Assembly (NCBI RefSeq): GCF_963675395.1
Contig: NZ_OY776223.1
Coordinates: 2,852,001-2,916,000 of the forward strand
DNA from: an uncultured Vibrio sp.
Lineage (GTDB): Bacteria; Pseudomonadota; Gammaproteobacteria; Enterobacterales; Vibrionaceae
Direction of reading: 5' to 3'
DNA: 64,000 nt
Shown here: in pieces, positions 1-11,756 of the stretch
Layout: each line of letters starts with the position of its first letter
Position numbering within the stretch: the first letter of the stretch is position 1
Notes under the pieces: model-generated
Told to the model about the DNA's origin: nothing
Databases searched by the model: none
Seen by the model: only the letters and a program-made list of their open reading frames with translations
Translations under genes and position numbers: made by a program

Positions 1-384
1 ATAGCGAATCGCGATTTTTGAGATATCTAAACCATAGGTGACGGCTTGTTCATCTTGCGCCTGCAATGATTTTTGGACCTGATCGGTGTAATAGCCTTCG
101 CCACAGCCAATATCCAACAATTGGTGTGTGGTTCCCTTGGTGTACTCCGTACTAATACGGGCGACTTCTTGGCACATCGGGTCGTAATATTTCCCTTCCA
201 GAAAGCGACGACGCGATTGCATCATCTCTTTGTTATCGCCGGGGTCTTTAGAACGTTTATGATGGACTGGCATCAGATTCACGTAGCCTTCTTTTGCCAT
301 GTCGAATTGATGGTTATTTTCACACTTAAACGTCTTTGCGTGTAACACAAGAGGCTGGTGGCATAGAGGGCATTGATAGTTCAT
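1..384 (-). CDS. rlmA: 23S rRNA (guanine-N1)-methyltransferase RlmA, 5' part only
   Basis: This is the N-terminal 128 codons of an RlmA/RrmA-type enzyme, which methylates a guanine in 23S rRNA helix 35 with SAM. The gene runs off the left edge. The N-terminus carries a zinc-finger pattern: C5, C8, C21 and H25. The SAM-binding motif DIGCGEGYYT is at about residues 91-100. The start is the ATG whose complement is at 382-384, because it gives the usual MNYQCPLC N-terminus. The next gene to the right (yeaD) is on the same strand but ends about 195 bases upstream and has its own terminator, so the two are probably separate units. The family call is firm. Which guanine is modified is known only from the family. 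Confidence 0.93.
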   Translation of the reverse strand, partial: MNYQCPLCHQPLVLHAKTFKCENNHQFDMAKEGYVNLMPVHHKRSKDPGDNKEMMQSRRRFLEGKYYDPMCQEVARISTEYTKGTTHQLLDIGCGEGYYTDQVQKSLQAQDEQAVTYGLDISKIAIRY

Positions 385-545
385 GACGATCTCGAGCTGA
401 AAGTAAGGCGACAAATTCTATCAAAAAGCGCGACTTTTAGTGAAACAAAAACCGTTAAACAGCTGCGAAGAGTGCCAGTTAGAACTAGAGAACATAAATA
501 ATAGGCGTTGATTTAAATGGACGATGAGAGTTAGGGTTGCCTGAA

Positions 546-571
546 ATAAAAAGCCGGCGTAAACCGGCTGT
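546..571 (-). terminator. Intrinsic terminator after yeaD
   Basis: Read on the minus strand, a GC-rich hairpin (arms AGCCGG and CCGGCT around TTTACG) is followed by TTTTTATTT just past the yeaD stop codon. It fits a rho-independent terminator separating yeaD from rlmA. Confidence 0.85.
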
Positions 572-578
572 GACGCGG

Positions 579-1463
579 TTATTGTGCTGAAACTACGGTA
601 ACCAGTTCGTAGCTTTCACCTGGTTGCAAGGTTTTGCCTTGATCAACGCTGGAAGCATGCAGAGCGGACTCGACACATAGCATGGTTTCGTAACCATTAT
701 CAGCCATGTCTGCCATTGATTGGGCGCCTTCTGCCCACGGGTTCCATAAAACTGCCGAGTTGTGACCGTGGTTTTCTACACTTAGAGTACGCTTAAATAC
801 AGGGTCTTTGACTAAGATCTGAGCTTCAGGCTGTGTGTATACACGGTCTATGGTGTCGGTCAGTTGCAGAACTTCGTCACCTTGACATACTTCGCCATCT
901 TTTAGGCTGTCGATGTATTCGCTGCCCATACCTGAGGTTTGGGTTTGTAAAACATCACCGACGTTAAGGTAAGTATGCAGCGCTCCAGAGAAGGTCCAGG
1001 CTTCGTCATCGATATTCAGTACTTTCAGAGTCACTTTCAGCTCGTTGCCAACTTCAACCAAAAGGCGAGCTTCAAACATATGCGGCCAGATTTGGTTTGT
1101 TTCTTCTCTTGGGAACAACGCAAGTTCGACAATCACACCATTTTCATTTTCACGGTGTTCAATCAGCTCCCATTCTGTTGTGCGCGCAAAACCATGAGCT
1201 GGTGCTGCAATACGGCCAAACCACGGCCAGCATACTGGAATACCACCACGCAAAGCGGCTTTGCCATCGAATATCGCTTTTTCACTCATCCAGATTAGGT
1301 CTTCCTGACCTTGTGGTTTATAGGACACCACGTGACCGCCGTGTAAAGCGATGCCAGCGGTTGCTTTATCGTGAATGATTCGAACCACTTTTACCTGATC
1401 AACTTCTACTACGGTGACATTGTCTGAAAGAACGGTTAGGGCAGGAAGGGTGTTTAAATCCAT
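579..1463 (-). CDS. yeaD: D-hexose-6-phosphate mutarotase (YeaD family)
   Basis: This 294-residue cytoplasmic aldose-1-epimerase-fold enzyme is of the YeaD type. Known members interconvert the anomers of glucose-6-phosphate and related hexose phosphates. Visible family features are the LHGGHV segment near residue 40, RGGIPVCWPWFG near 75, the histidine in LHTYLN near 163, and a late Glu in LCVESA. The length matches the family. It lies about 150 bases downstream of gapA on the same strand, the same order as in E. coli (gapA-yeaD). An intrinsic terminator separates the two genes, so it may be expressed by readthrough or from its own promoter. Confidence 0.93.
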   Translation of the reverse strand: MDLNTLPALTVLSDNVTVVEVDQVKVVRIIHDKATAGIALHGGHVVSYKPQGQEDLIWMSEKAIFDGKAALRGGIPVCWPWFGRIAAPAHGFARTTEWELIEHRENENGVIVELALFPREETNQIWPHMFEARLLVEVGNELKVTLKVLNIDDEAWTFSGALHTYLNVGDVLQTQTSGMGSEYIDSLKDGEVCQGDEVLQLTDTIDRVYTQPEAQILVKDPVFKRTLSVENHGHNSAVLWNPWAEGAQSMADMADNGYETMLCVESALHASSVDQGKTLQPGESYELVTVVSAQ

Positions 1464-1549
1464 CTGATTATTTTCCTATCGCTGGGGAGAGGTGAGTATT
1501 TAGCTCGTGAGCACGGGGCACTCAAATACCACTCTCAAATTCCAGATAC

Positions 1550-1576
1550 AAAAAAGGCGACTATCAAGCCGCCTCT
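1550..1576 (-). terminator. Intrinsic terminator after gapA
   Basis: On the minus strand a GGCG...CGCC stem is followed by TTTTTTGT, 36 bases past the gapA stop codon. Confidence 0.75.
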
Positions 1577-1611
1577 TTTCAACTCAGTTAAGAGCTAATC
1601 ACTGTTTCTAA

Positions 1612-2944
<1,333 letters not shown>

Positions 2945-3355
2945 GTGGAACAAAGCGGAAGAAAAGTGACGAAGTCCGATGAATATTGGCGCGAGCGTCT
3001 ATCTGATGAAGAGTTTCGTGTTTGTAGAGAGCAGGGAACTGAGCCACCGTTCAGTGGTAAGTTATTGCATAATAAGGAAACTGGTATATATAGCTGCACC
3101 TGCTGTAATGCCCCACTTTTTGTCTCTGACAACAAGTATGATTCAGGATGTGGCTGGCCGAGTTTTGATGCGCCAGTTAATGACCAAGCGATACGCTATT
3201 TAGATGATCTGAGTCACGGAATGGTGCGTACTGAAATTCGCTGTGCGACATGTGATAGTCATCTGGGGCACGTTTTTGAAGATGGACCACAAACAACAGG
3301 CGAGCGTTACTGTGTTAACTCAGTGTCGTTAATTTTCAACAAATCTGAAGATTAG
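2945..3355 (+). CDS. msrB: Peptide-methionine (R)-S-oxide reductase MsrB
   Basis: MsrB reduces the R-epimer of methionine sulfoxide in oxidised proteins. From the GTG at 2945 the product has 136 residues, matching the family (E. coli 137). AAGGAT lies upstream as a possible ribosome-binding site. A second GTG at 2966 is a less likely alternative. Zinc-binding pairs are C51/C54 and C100/C103. The catalytic cysteine is C123 in GERYCVNS. The WPSF signature is present. The natural terminator after this gene was split by the IS1182-family insertion, so its 3' end now meets the left end of the IS. Confidence 0.93.
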   Translation: MEQSGRKVTKSDEYWRERLSDEEFRVCREQGTEPPFSGKLLHNKETGIYSCTCCNAPLFVSDNKYDSGCGWPSFDAPVNDQAIRYLDDLSHGMVRTEIRCATCDSHLGHVFEDGPQTTGERYCVNSVSLIFNKSED

Positions 3356-3439
3356 TGACAAAATGGCAGTTAAGAGTGTTTCATCCTTTCAGAAGCGTAT
3401 CGGTGAACATAGAAAGACTGACAACTTGAATGAAGTAAA

Positions 3440-3460
3440 AACTCCCGACTTGCGGGAGTT
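3440..3460. repeat. Left 21-bp target duplication of IS1182-family element (palindromic terminator stem)
   Basis: This 21-base sequence is itself a hairpin (AACTCCCG and CGGGAGTT arms). It is repeated exactly at 5054-5074 on the other side of the IS. It is the stem-loop of what was a bidirectional terminator. On this side the run of A survives but the T run does not. Confidence 0.9.
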
Positions 3461-3471
3461 CAGATTGATGA

Positions 3472-3504
3472 CGAACCCCACTTTTTTAAGTGGGGTTCGT
3501 TTTT
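3472..3504 (+). terminator. Terminator hairpin at the left end of the IS1182-family element
   Basis: CGAACCCCAC and GTGGGGTTCG form a 10-bp stem around TTTTTTAA, followed by TTTTT on the plus strand. It can end msrB transcripts now that the native terminator has lost its T tract. A second perfect hairpin (GCGGCC GTA GGCCGC) follows at 3509-3523. Confidence 0.8.
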
Positions 3505-3540
3505 ATGAGCGGCCGTAGGCCGCGATCGCGATATTTTTTG

Positions 3541-4977
3541 TTAGATAAACTGTAGAGAGTTAGTGTTTTTAAATTGGCGTATATAAGCGAGGATTTGCGC
3601 TATTTCACCCCGATTTAGGCCGAGTTTACGCAGATAACTCACCACCAACGCTATCTTTTTGATGTTTTGCGCAGCCGCTGCCAACCAGCACTGCATCTGC
3701 ACGTTGGCTAACCCTCGAAAGCGAGCGTATCGATGACCATGATGTTGTTTGGCATCCGCGAAGCTTCTCTCTACCGTTTCGCTTCTCCGCCTGTAGGTTT
3801 TCTTTCCATAAGCTGAGAGCCGCATCTGGTTGGCTCTATCCATGGCTTCCGTATAGATATGCCTTGTGATGACCTTCTTCATGTTTTTACTTTGAGTACA
3901 GTCATCACGCATTGGGCAGAACGCACACTCTTTAGGGTCTGAGTGATACTCTCGGTAAGCGTCGCGTGACGTCGTCTTGTAGATAAGTTCCTGCCCGTTG
4001 GGGCAACGATAGCTGTCTTTTTCTTTGTTATAGATAAAGTGTTTCTTCTTGAAGGCATTCTTTGTTCGTGATGGTCGGCGATAGCCGAACACACCAAGTA
4101 TCCCTCGGCGCTCAAGGGATTCAGCAACGGGTGCAGTGAAGTAACCGGCATCAAGGCCAACAGCGATGGGGTTGAGGTTAAACTGTTCAAGCGTGTGGTC
4201 GAGACGGCGGATATAAGGTTGAGAGTCATTCACATTCCCTGCGGTCGCATGGGTATCAACGATGATGCCGTGCTGGCCATCGACCGTGCGGTGGTCGAGA
4301 TAGAAGAACCCTTGCGGCTTGTTGTCGCGGGTCATGAAGCCACTTTCTGGATCAGTCGTACTGCTCTTCGTGTTCTTAGCTTTCTGCTCAGAAGTTCGTT
4401 CTTTAAGCGGTCTCTTCCCCTCTTTAGCTCGGTCTAGTGCAACGTCTTCATCCAACATATCTAAATAGGCGCTCGCTCGGACAGCCGTTTGTTTATTGGT
4501 GTGCTTGTTTTTGTTCGCATTCGCTTTGAGATGAGTACTATCGGTAAAGAGCTCTTGTCCAGCGACTAAACCTTTCGCCATCGCTTGTTGAACGATGTTA
4601 ATAAAGATGCGTTCGAAGACATCCGTACCATTGAAGCGACGAATACGGTTTTGACTAAGAGTCGAGGCATGGATGACCTTTTCTGTGAGGGACATACGGA
4701 GGAACCAACGATACGCGACATTCACTTCGATTTCTTTGACAAGCTGACGCTCGCTTTTTACTCCGAAGATGTACCCCAGTAGGATAATTTTGAATAGACG
4801 GACAGGGTCTACAGGTGGTCGGCCATTGTCTTTGCAATAAAGGTGGGCGACTTCATCACGAATGAATTCAAAATCGATAGCAGAGTCAATTTTACGAACG
4901 AGATGGTCTTTGGGAACAAGTTGTTCCATCGTCACCATTTCAAGTTCGTACTGTTGTGGAGAAGGTTCTTGAAGCAT
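3541..4977 (-). CDS. IS1182-family transposase
   Basis: This 478-residue DDE transposase has the N-terminal domain typical of the family (MVTMEQLVPKDHLVRK, then DNGRPPVDPVRLFKI). A candidate first catalytic Asp is in LFTDSTHLKAN. The second is in GLDAGYFTAP, and the Glu is in SETVERSFADAKQ near residue 400. Near residues 345-375 there is a cysteine-containing segment (ECAFCPMRDDC), common in this family. No frameshift is seen. The gene occupies nearly the whole element. The nearest strong Shine-Dalgarno sequence lies in a hairpin upstream (4981-5004), which may limit translation. Confidence 0.92.
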   Translation of the reverse strand: MLQEPSPQQYELEMVTMEQLVPKDHLVRKIDSAIDFEFIRDEVAHLYCKDNGRPPVDPVRLFKIILLGYIFGVKSERQLVKEIEVNVAYRWFLRMSLTEKVIHASTLSQNRIRRFNGTDVFERIFINIVQQAMAKGLVAGQELFTDSTHLKANANKNKHTNKQTAVRASAYLDMLDEDVALDRAKEGKRPLKERTSEQKAKNTKSSTTDPESGFMTRDNKPQGFFYLDHRTVDGQHGIIVDTHATAGNVNDSQPYIRRLDHTLEQFNLNPIAVGLDAGYFTAPVAESLERRGILGVFGYRRPSRTKNAFKKKHFIYNKEKDSYRCPNGQELIYKTTSRDAYREYHSDPKECAFCPMRDDCTQSKNMKKVITRHIYTEAMDRANQMRLSAYGKKTYRRRSETVERSFADAKQHHGHRYARFRGLANVQMQCWLAAAAQNIKKIALVVSYLRKLGLNRGEIAQILAYIRQFKNTNSLQFI

Positions 4978-4980
4978 GTC

Positions 4981-5004
4981 GGAGTATCCATATTTCTATA
5001 CTCC
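4981..5004 (-). promoter_or_regulatory. Hairpin enclosing the likely ribosome-binding site of the IS1182-family transposase
   Basis: On the minus strand the leader reads GGAGTAT, then a 10-base loop, then ATACTCC, three bases before the transposase ATG. The 7-bp stem pairs the only GGAG in the leader. This could hold expression low. It is inferred from sequence only. Confidence 0.45.
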
Positions 5005-5013
5005 TATTAGATC

Positions 5014-5041
5014 AAAGGTCTAGCTTGAAAGCTAGACCTTT
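5014..5041. terminator. Palindromic hairpin at the right end of the IS1182-family element
   Basis: AAAGGTCTAGC and GCTAGACCTTT form a near-perfect inverted repeat around a short loop, upstream of the transposase. It could block readthrough into the transposase gene from the DUF2989 gene side. The T tract is short, so terminator strength is uncertain. Confidence 0.55.
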
Positions 5042-5053
5042 GTCAGCAGTCTG

Positions 5054-5074
5054 AACTCCCGACTTGCGGGAGTT
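5054..5074. repeat. Right 21-bp target duplication of IS1182-family element
   Basis: This is an exact copy of 3440-3460. Here the plus-strand T run (TTTTTT) survives but the adjoining A run is lost to the IS. The terminator no longer has a U tract for the minus-strand DUF2989 gene that ends at 5077. Confidence 0.9.
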
Positions 5075-5076
5075 TT

Positions 5077-5898
5077 TTATATATTTTCGGGAATTAAATC
5101 GGGAGAGTATTTTCCCTGTTTAATGTTGTTCGCGATTGACTTTGCCAGAGCGTCCAACTTTTGATTTTGGTCAGGGTCATTGAAATCGAACATACGCTTT
5201 AGCTGTTTTTCGTTAGCTACCGGCACATCAAATCTTTTGGCGACCATTGCCCATAAATAGGAGCGTTTTTTCTCCCCTAAACCCTGATGAATACTTGCTA
5301 GTGATTTGAGAATGACAGGATTCAGATTTTCCTCGTTCGACAAACGCAATGCATGATTCAACAAGGTGAGTGTTTTAGTGGTGTCTCTATTGGCATAGAA
5401 CGTGGCTAGGGCGTATTGCATTTCTGCCGTGTTTAACTGGGGTGACCCTTCCATTTGTAAAAACTGGCGTTGTGCCTGAGTATCTGCAGTTTGGGACCAA
5501 AGGAAATATAAAGTTTCAGCTCTATCCGATGCTTTCAATTCGCCAACGATACGTTCAAGTTCGTCGATACTGTGTACCAAAGCATTAAAACGTTTTGTTA
5601 TTAGAGCGCTTTGGTCGATAGTGGCGATCTGGGAAGCAAGCTCCAGACACTTTCTGTATTCGACGATGATGCGATATTCTTCTATTTGATTTTCTTCGCT
5701 TGGGTGTTTGAACTGTTCATAGCGATGCCAAATTAAGTTGGTGCGTGGGATGCGGCACTGTCCGTCACCCATGTTTAGATTTTCGCAGCGAAGTTCTGGG
5801 CTGTTTTCACACAGTTGTTCAGTGGCTACGTTACGTTCAAAGCAACCTGTGATGGTCAGAGTGGCGAGGCTTGCCAGCAACCCGTATGTTGTTTTCAT
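5077..5898 (-). CDS. DUF2989-type lipoprotein
   Basis: This 273-residue predicted lipoprotein has a signal peptide with lipobox TITGC and lipidated Cys19. The first 65 residues after it contain several further cysteines (ENSPELRC, NMGDGQC). The rest looks alpha-helical, with segments resembling TPR repeats (LNTAEMQYALATFYANRD, NPVILKSLASIHQGLG). I recognise it as a DUF2989-type protein common in Vibrio. Its function is not known. It lies between msrB and yeaC and is convergent with msrB. Its 3' terminator was altered by the neighbouring IS. The ATG at 5898 directly precedes a good signal sequence. Confidence 0.8.
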   Translation of the reverse strand: MKTTYGLLASLATLTITGCFERNVATEQLCENSPELRCENLNMGDGQCRIPRTNLIWHRYEQFKHPSEENQIEEYRIIVEYRKCLELASQIATIDQSALITKRFNALVHSIDELERIVGELKASDRAETLYFLWSQTADTQAQRQFLQMEGSPQLNTAEMQYALATFYANRDTTKTLTLLNHALRLSNEENLNPVILKSLASIHQGLGEKKRSYLWAMVAKRFDVPVANEKQLKRMFDFNDPDQNQKLDALAKSIANNIKQGKYSPDLIPENI

Positions 5899-5997
5899 GG
5901 TTTTGCCTGTGATCCGTTACACCAATTCATTTTTGTCTTCTTGACTCCATTTCTTAACCCGCTATGTTCTGAAAAGAATGTAATAAGAAGGTACATT

Positions 5998-6282
5998 ATG
6001 GACACAGAACAATTATTAAAAGCGATGACTCCAGAAGTTTACGATCGTCTGGTATATGCAGTAGAGACGGGAAGATGGCCAGAGGGTACAACACTTTCTA
6101 GAGAGCAGCGAGATTCGTGTATGCAAGCTGTGATGTTGTATCAATCAAAACACAATACCGATGCTCAACATATGACCGTTGCTGCGGGTGGTGAAATCAG
6201 TTTTAAGTCTAAGCAAGAATTGAAAAAACAATTCAGCAACGAGAATAGCGATATCGTCCGGGTAAATCCAAACTTTGATTGA
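5998..6282 (+). CDS. yeaC: YeaC-family protein (DUF1315)
   Basis: This is a 94-residue cytoplasmic protein of the YeaC family, whose function is unknown. The family core is MTPEVYDRLVYAVETGRWPEG and REQRDSCMQAVMLYQ. The start at 5998 follows AAGAAGG at good spacing, and the frame open upstream of it does not look coding. Its closeness to msrB and gapA is conserved in E. coli, where the order is yeaC-msrB-gapA-yeaD. Here the DUF2989 gene and the IS lie in between. Confidence 0.87.
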   Translation: MDTEQLLKAMTPEVYDRLVYAVETGRWPEGTTLSREQRDSCMQAVMLYQSKHNTDAQHMTVAAGGEISFKSKQELKKQFSNENSDIVRVNPNFD

Positions 6283-6296
6283 TACGTTCGATAATT

Positions 6297-6327
6297 AAAA
6301 AGCCCAATGTAATCAATGGGCTTTTTA
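6297..6327. terminator. Bidirectional terminator between yeaC and ansA
   Basis: AAAAAGCCCA and TGGGCTTTTT arms form a symmetrical hairpin between two convergent genes, with a T run in both directions. Confidence 0.88.
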
Positions 6328-6354
6328 GGCTTTAAGTACTGCGTATTCAGCTTT

Positions 6355-7368
6355 TTAAAGGCTCATTTCACCACGTAGTACTTGTTGCATTTTGTCTTTG
6401 ACTTCTTCGTAAGTCAGGTTTTGGCTTAGCAGATAATGCAGTTTGGCCAGTGCAGCTTCAGGCGTCATGTCAAAGCCACTGATGACTCCCGCATCAGCCA
6501 GCGCACAACCCGTCGCGTAACCACCCATGTTCACTTTACCCGCCAGACATTGCGTTAAGTTCACCACAATAACGCCACGCTCTGACGCTTCTTTTAAATG
6601 ACCCAACAACTCTGGGTTTTGTGGCGCATTACCCACGCCAAAAGTTAGCAGAATCATTGCGTTTACTGGCTGAAGCAAAGTATTGCGAATCACTTCATGA
6701 GAAATGCCAGGGTACATGGTGATAACACCAATTGGCTGTGGCGTGATGTTGTGTACCTTAAATTCGCCTTCAGGCTGAGCTCCAACAGTGACGTTATTGC
6801 TAATCTGAATATTGATACCAGCTTCCAAAAGAGGTGGAAGGTTTGGTGACGTGAAGGCATTGAAGCCGTCAGCATGCGATTTCGTACTGCGGTTACCACG
6901 CATCAACTGATTGTTGAAGAATAGAGTGACTTCATTAATCGGGAAATTTGCCGCGATATGCAGTGCATTTAGTAGGTTCGCCTGGCCATCAGAGCGCAGC
7001 TCTGCCAATGGGATTTGAGAGCCTGTCACAATCACTGGCTTGCCAAGGTTTTCCAGCATAAAAGACAGAGCAGACGCGGTATAAGCCATGGTGTCTGTAC
7101 CATGCAGAATAACGAAACCATCATACTTGTCGTAGTTATCACGAATGTCATCAGCAATTTGTTGCCAGTCGGCAGGGGTCATGTCTGATGAGTCGATCAG
7201 CGGATCGTATTCGTGGATGGTGTAATCCGGCATCTCTGGACGATGAAACTCTGGCATTGCTGCTAATTGCTTCTCCATAAAGCCAGCGATAGGCACATAA
7301 CCGTGATCTGACTTTTGCATACCGATGGTACCACCGGTATAAGCGATATAGATGTGTTTTCTAGTCAT
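6355..7368 (-). CDS. ansA: Type I (cytoplasmic) L-asparaginase
   Basis: AnsA hydrolyses L-asparagine to aspartate and ammonia in the cytoplasm. The product has 337 residues from MTRKHIYIAYTGGTIG (E. coli AsnI has 338). The nucleophilic threonine region is YTGGTIG, residues 10-16. The second catalytic motif, HGTDTM, is at residues 89-94. The frame allows a start six codons earlier at 7386. The ATG at 7368 is preferred from family alignment, since neither has a clear Shine-Dalgarno sequence. It follows sppA on the same strand, as in E. coli, with a terminator-like hairpin between them. Confidence 0.94.
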   Translation of the reverse strand: MTRKHIYIAYTGGTIGMQKSDHGYVPIAGFMEKQLAAMPEFHRPEMPDYTIHEYDPLIDSSDMTPADWQQIADDIRDNYDKYDGFVILHGTDTMAYTASALSFMLENLGKPVIVTGSQIPLAELRSDGQANLLNALHIAANFPINEVTLFFNNQLMRGNRSTKSHADGFNAFTSPNLPPLLEAGINIQISNNVTVGAQPEGEFKVHNITPQPIGVITMYPGISHEVIRNTLLQPVNAMILLTFGVGNAPQNPELLGHLKEASERGVIVVNLTQCLAGKVNMGGYATGCALADAGVISGFDMTPEAALAKLHYLLSQNLTYEEVKDKMQQVLRGEMSL

Positions 7369-7429
7369 CGTTCTATTTACTTTCATGTAGGGGAGCAGTG
7401 CGCGGATTATAACGAATTGATGGGTAATA

Positions 7430-7462
7430 AAAAGGGGAATATCACTAAGATATGCCCCTTTT
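7430..7462 (-). terminator. Terminator-like hairpin between sppA and ansA
   Basis: GGGGCATATC and GATATTCCCC arms are flanked by A and T runs on both strands, just after the sppA stop. It could separate sppA from ansA or allow partial readthrough. Confidence 0.75.
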
Positions 7463-7480
7463 TTGACTAGTTAAGCAAGG

Positions 7481-9331
7481 CTATTGAGCTTGGCAATTCA
7501 AACAGAACGCGTATTGACCTCTTGGGTCATTGAAGCTCTGTAGCATGCTCACATCCTGTTTAAGCTGTTGAGCGACAGGCTGCAAGCTCTGTGGCAACAT
7601 GCTTGTGACATCAATACCAAGCGATACTTTGACGTTATTCATAAACTCTTCCAGGAATATTTCCGCTGGTGAAAGTGGTTCTTCAACCCAGTAGAGGTTG
7701 TAGTCCGTAACATTCGCCAGTTTCGCTGCTAGATCGACAGCATCGTCAAAGTCACCCATTTGGTCTACTAAACCATAGGACATGGCATCCTGACCTGTCC
7801 ACACGCGACCTTGAGCCACGTTATCTACTTCCTCAACAGGCATTCCACGGTTATCACCGACCAGAGAAATAAAGCGCTGGTAGCCGTGTTCAATTGACAT
7901 TTGTATCGCTTGCGATGCGCCGTCTGAAAGACCGGTTGACAGCCCGTCACCAGAGAATGGTGAGGTACCAACACCGTCAGTATGGATGCCCAGCTTATTG
8001 AAACCTTTTTCAAAAGTGGTAATTACACTGAAAATGCCGATAGAACCAGTCAGTGTCGTTGGCTGAGCGACAATTTTATCAGCACTCATTGAGATCCAGT
8101 AACCGCCTGAGGCTGCTAAGCTCGACATTGACACCACAACGGGTTTACCAGCTTGTTTTAGTGCAGCGACTTCGTTACGAATCACTTCCGACGCAAAGGC
8201 GCTGCCCCCCGGGCTGTTTACGCGAAGAACTACCGCTTTCACATTTTTATCGTTACGTGCCTGACGAAGAAGGCTTGCTACCGTGTCACCGCCGACAGTG
8301 CCTCGCGGTTGCTGGCCATCCATGATTGCGCCGCTCGCAACAACCACGGCTATATCATCCTCAGAAGAACTGTAGTCAGGGTGCATTGTCGCCTGATAGT
8401 CGTAATAGCTGACCGCGTTGTAGCTGTCTTTACCGTCGCTACCGAACTCTTTAGCAAACAGGGTACGAATGTCTTGGCGAGTGGCCAGTTGGTCGACCAA
8501 GCCTAATTTAAGCGACAGTTTTGCAATATCGCCATTAACAGAACGCATTTCCCCTAACAGTTCGTCCATGGTTGGGTTGAGAACTTTAGCGTCAATTTTA
8601 CGGTTGGTTGCGACATCATCGACATAGGCACTCCAAAGCTGAGTGATCCAACGAGTTGCCGATTCTTCCGCTGCATCAGACATGTCGTCGCGGGTAAATG
8701 GTTCTATCGCAGACTTATAAGTACCCACACGGAATACATGCGTGGACACATCAAGTTTTTCTAACAGCGATTTATAGTACATCGAGTAAGCGCTATAGCC
8801 TTTAATAAGGACTCCGCCATCTGGTCCCAGATACACTTTATCGGCGTAACTGGCGAGGTAATACTGGCTTTGATTGTAGAAATCACTGACCGCATAAATC
8901 GGTTTACCCGACGTTTTGAACTCGTTGAGTGCTTTTGCGATATAGCGTAACTTGGTTAAGTTTGTTTCTGGCATATCACGAAGAGATAAAACTAAACCGG
9001 TAATTTTAGGGTCATCTTTGGCATAGCGGATGGTATCAACGATATCGAACAATACGTTTTCTTTTGGCATCTCTTTACCAAGCAGTGAGCCGGTAAAGGA
9101 ATCCATCGGGTTCGCATAGCGTCGTTGTTCGACGATTGGGCCGGATAGATTCATGACAAGCGCAGACTCTTTATCTACAACAGGTCGACCTTCTCCAGTG
9201 TAGGTAAATGCAAAGTAAAAAACGGCGATCATCAGGAGGAAAAGCAGGTTTGTCAGAGCGAGTCTGGCAAAGGTAATGCCTTTCCAGATGCCTTTAAATA
9301 TCAGGCCAATAAATTTGAAGAGTTTTTTCAT
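7481..9331 (-). CDS. sppA: Signal peptide peptidase SppA, 67-kDa type
   Basis: SppA is an inner-membrane serine protease facing the periplasm that degrades cleaved signal peptides. The product has 616 residues with one N-terminal membrane helix (about residues 20-45) and two tandem ClpP/crotonase-like domains, typical of the long form. The catalytic lysine region is VGTYKSAIEPF near residue 205. The serine region is AASGGYWIS near residue 405. Two ATGs lie in tandem. The second (9331) is chosen because it is five bases from GGAG, while the first (9334) is only two away. Confidence 0.93.
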   Translation of the reverse strand: MKKLFKFIGLIFKGIWKGITFARLALTNLLFLLMIAVFYFAFTYTGEGRPVVDKESALVMNLSGPIVEQRRYANPMDSFTGSLLGKEMPKENVLFDIVDTIRYAKDDPKITGLVLSLRDMPETNLTKLRYIAKALNEFKTSGKPIYAVSDFYNQSQYYLASYADKVYLGPDGGVLIKGYSAYSMYYKSLLEKLDVSTHVFRVGTYKSAIEPFTRDDMSDAAEESATRWITQLWSAYVDDVATNRKIDAKVLNPTMDELLGEMRSVNGDIAKLSLKLGLVDQLATRQDIRTLFAKEFGSDGKDSYNAVSYYDYQATMHPDYSSSEDDIAVVVASGAIMDGQQPRGTVGGDTVASLLRQARNDKNVKAVVLRVNSPGGSAFASEVIRNEVAALKQAGKPVVVSMSSLAASGGYWISMSADKIVAQPTTLTGSIGIFSVITTFEKGFNKLGIHTDGVGTSPFSGDGLSTGLSDGASQAIQMSIEHGYQRFISLVGDNRGMPVEEVDNVAQGRVWTGQDAMSYGLVDQMGDFDDAVDLAAKLANVTDYNLYWVEEPLSPAEIFLEEFMNNVKVSLGIDVTSMLPQSLQPVAQQLKQDVSMLQSFNDPRGQYAFCLNCQAQ

Positions 9332-9459
9332 CATGTCTCCATCACGAGATAATCAATTCGTAATTTTACAAATTATGGGTTCTTATCTCTAAGATCTCAA
9401 AAGATAACGTGTTTTTAGCTTATCACGCTCCTCGCACAATTGGCATATTTTAACGCTAG

Positions 9460-11568
<2,109 letters not shown>

Positions 11569-11593
11569 AAGGTATTCAAACATAGATGTTTTA

Positions 11594-11622
11594 AAGGCTG
11601 CGCCTTGTGTGCGGCTTTTTTC
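11594..11622 (+). terminator. Probable terminator after fadH
   Basis: GGCTGCGC and GTGCGGCT pair with several G-U wobbles around CTTGT, followed by TTTTTT. It is imperfect but well placed after the fadH stop codon. Confidence 0.55.
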
Positions 11623-11756
11623 GTTTCTATCCGGCTGGAATAGGCATTTTGTGGGCTAGGTATAGTCCCTAAAAAACAGGTTGTTATTCAGTGGACTAGA
11701 TTGTGCTAAAGTGACCCGCAGACAACATACAAGTTAGATTTTATAAGGAACTGTTC

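Larger units (their letters stand above)
3461..5053 (-). mobile_element. Complete IS1182-family insertion sequence, 1593 bp
   Basis: The ends form imperfect terminal inverted repeats: CAGATTGATGAC on the left and CAGACTGCTGAC read inward from the right, with two mismatches in 12. A single transposase gene fills the element. A 21-bp direct duplication flanks it. The duplicated target is a terminator hairpin, so insertion was into a palindromic site. The element carries its own hairpins near both ends (3472-3504, 3509-3523 and 5014-5041), which may stop transcription entering or leaving. It looks intact and potentially active. Confidence 0.9.

Noticed and set aside
975..1378. Plus-strand open frames inside yeaD
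   Set aside because: They are shadows of the minus-strand gene, with no family resemblance.
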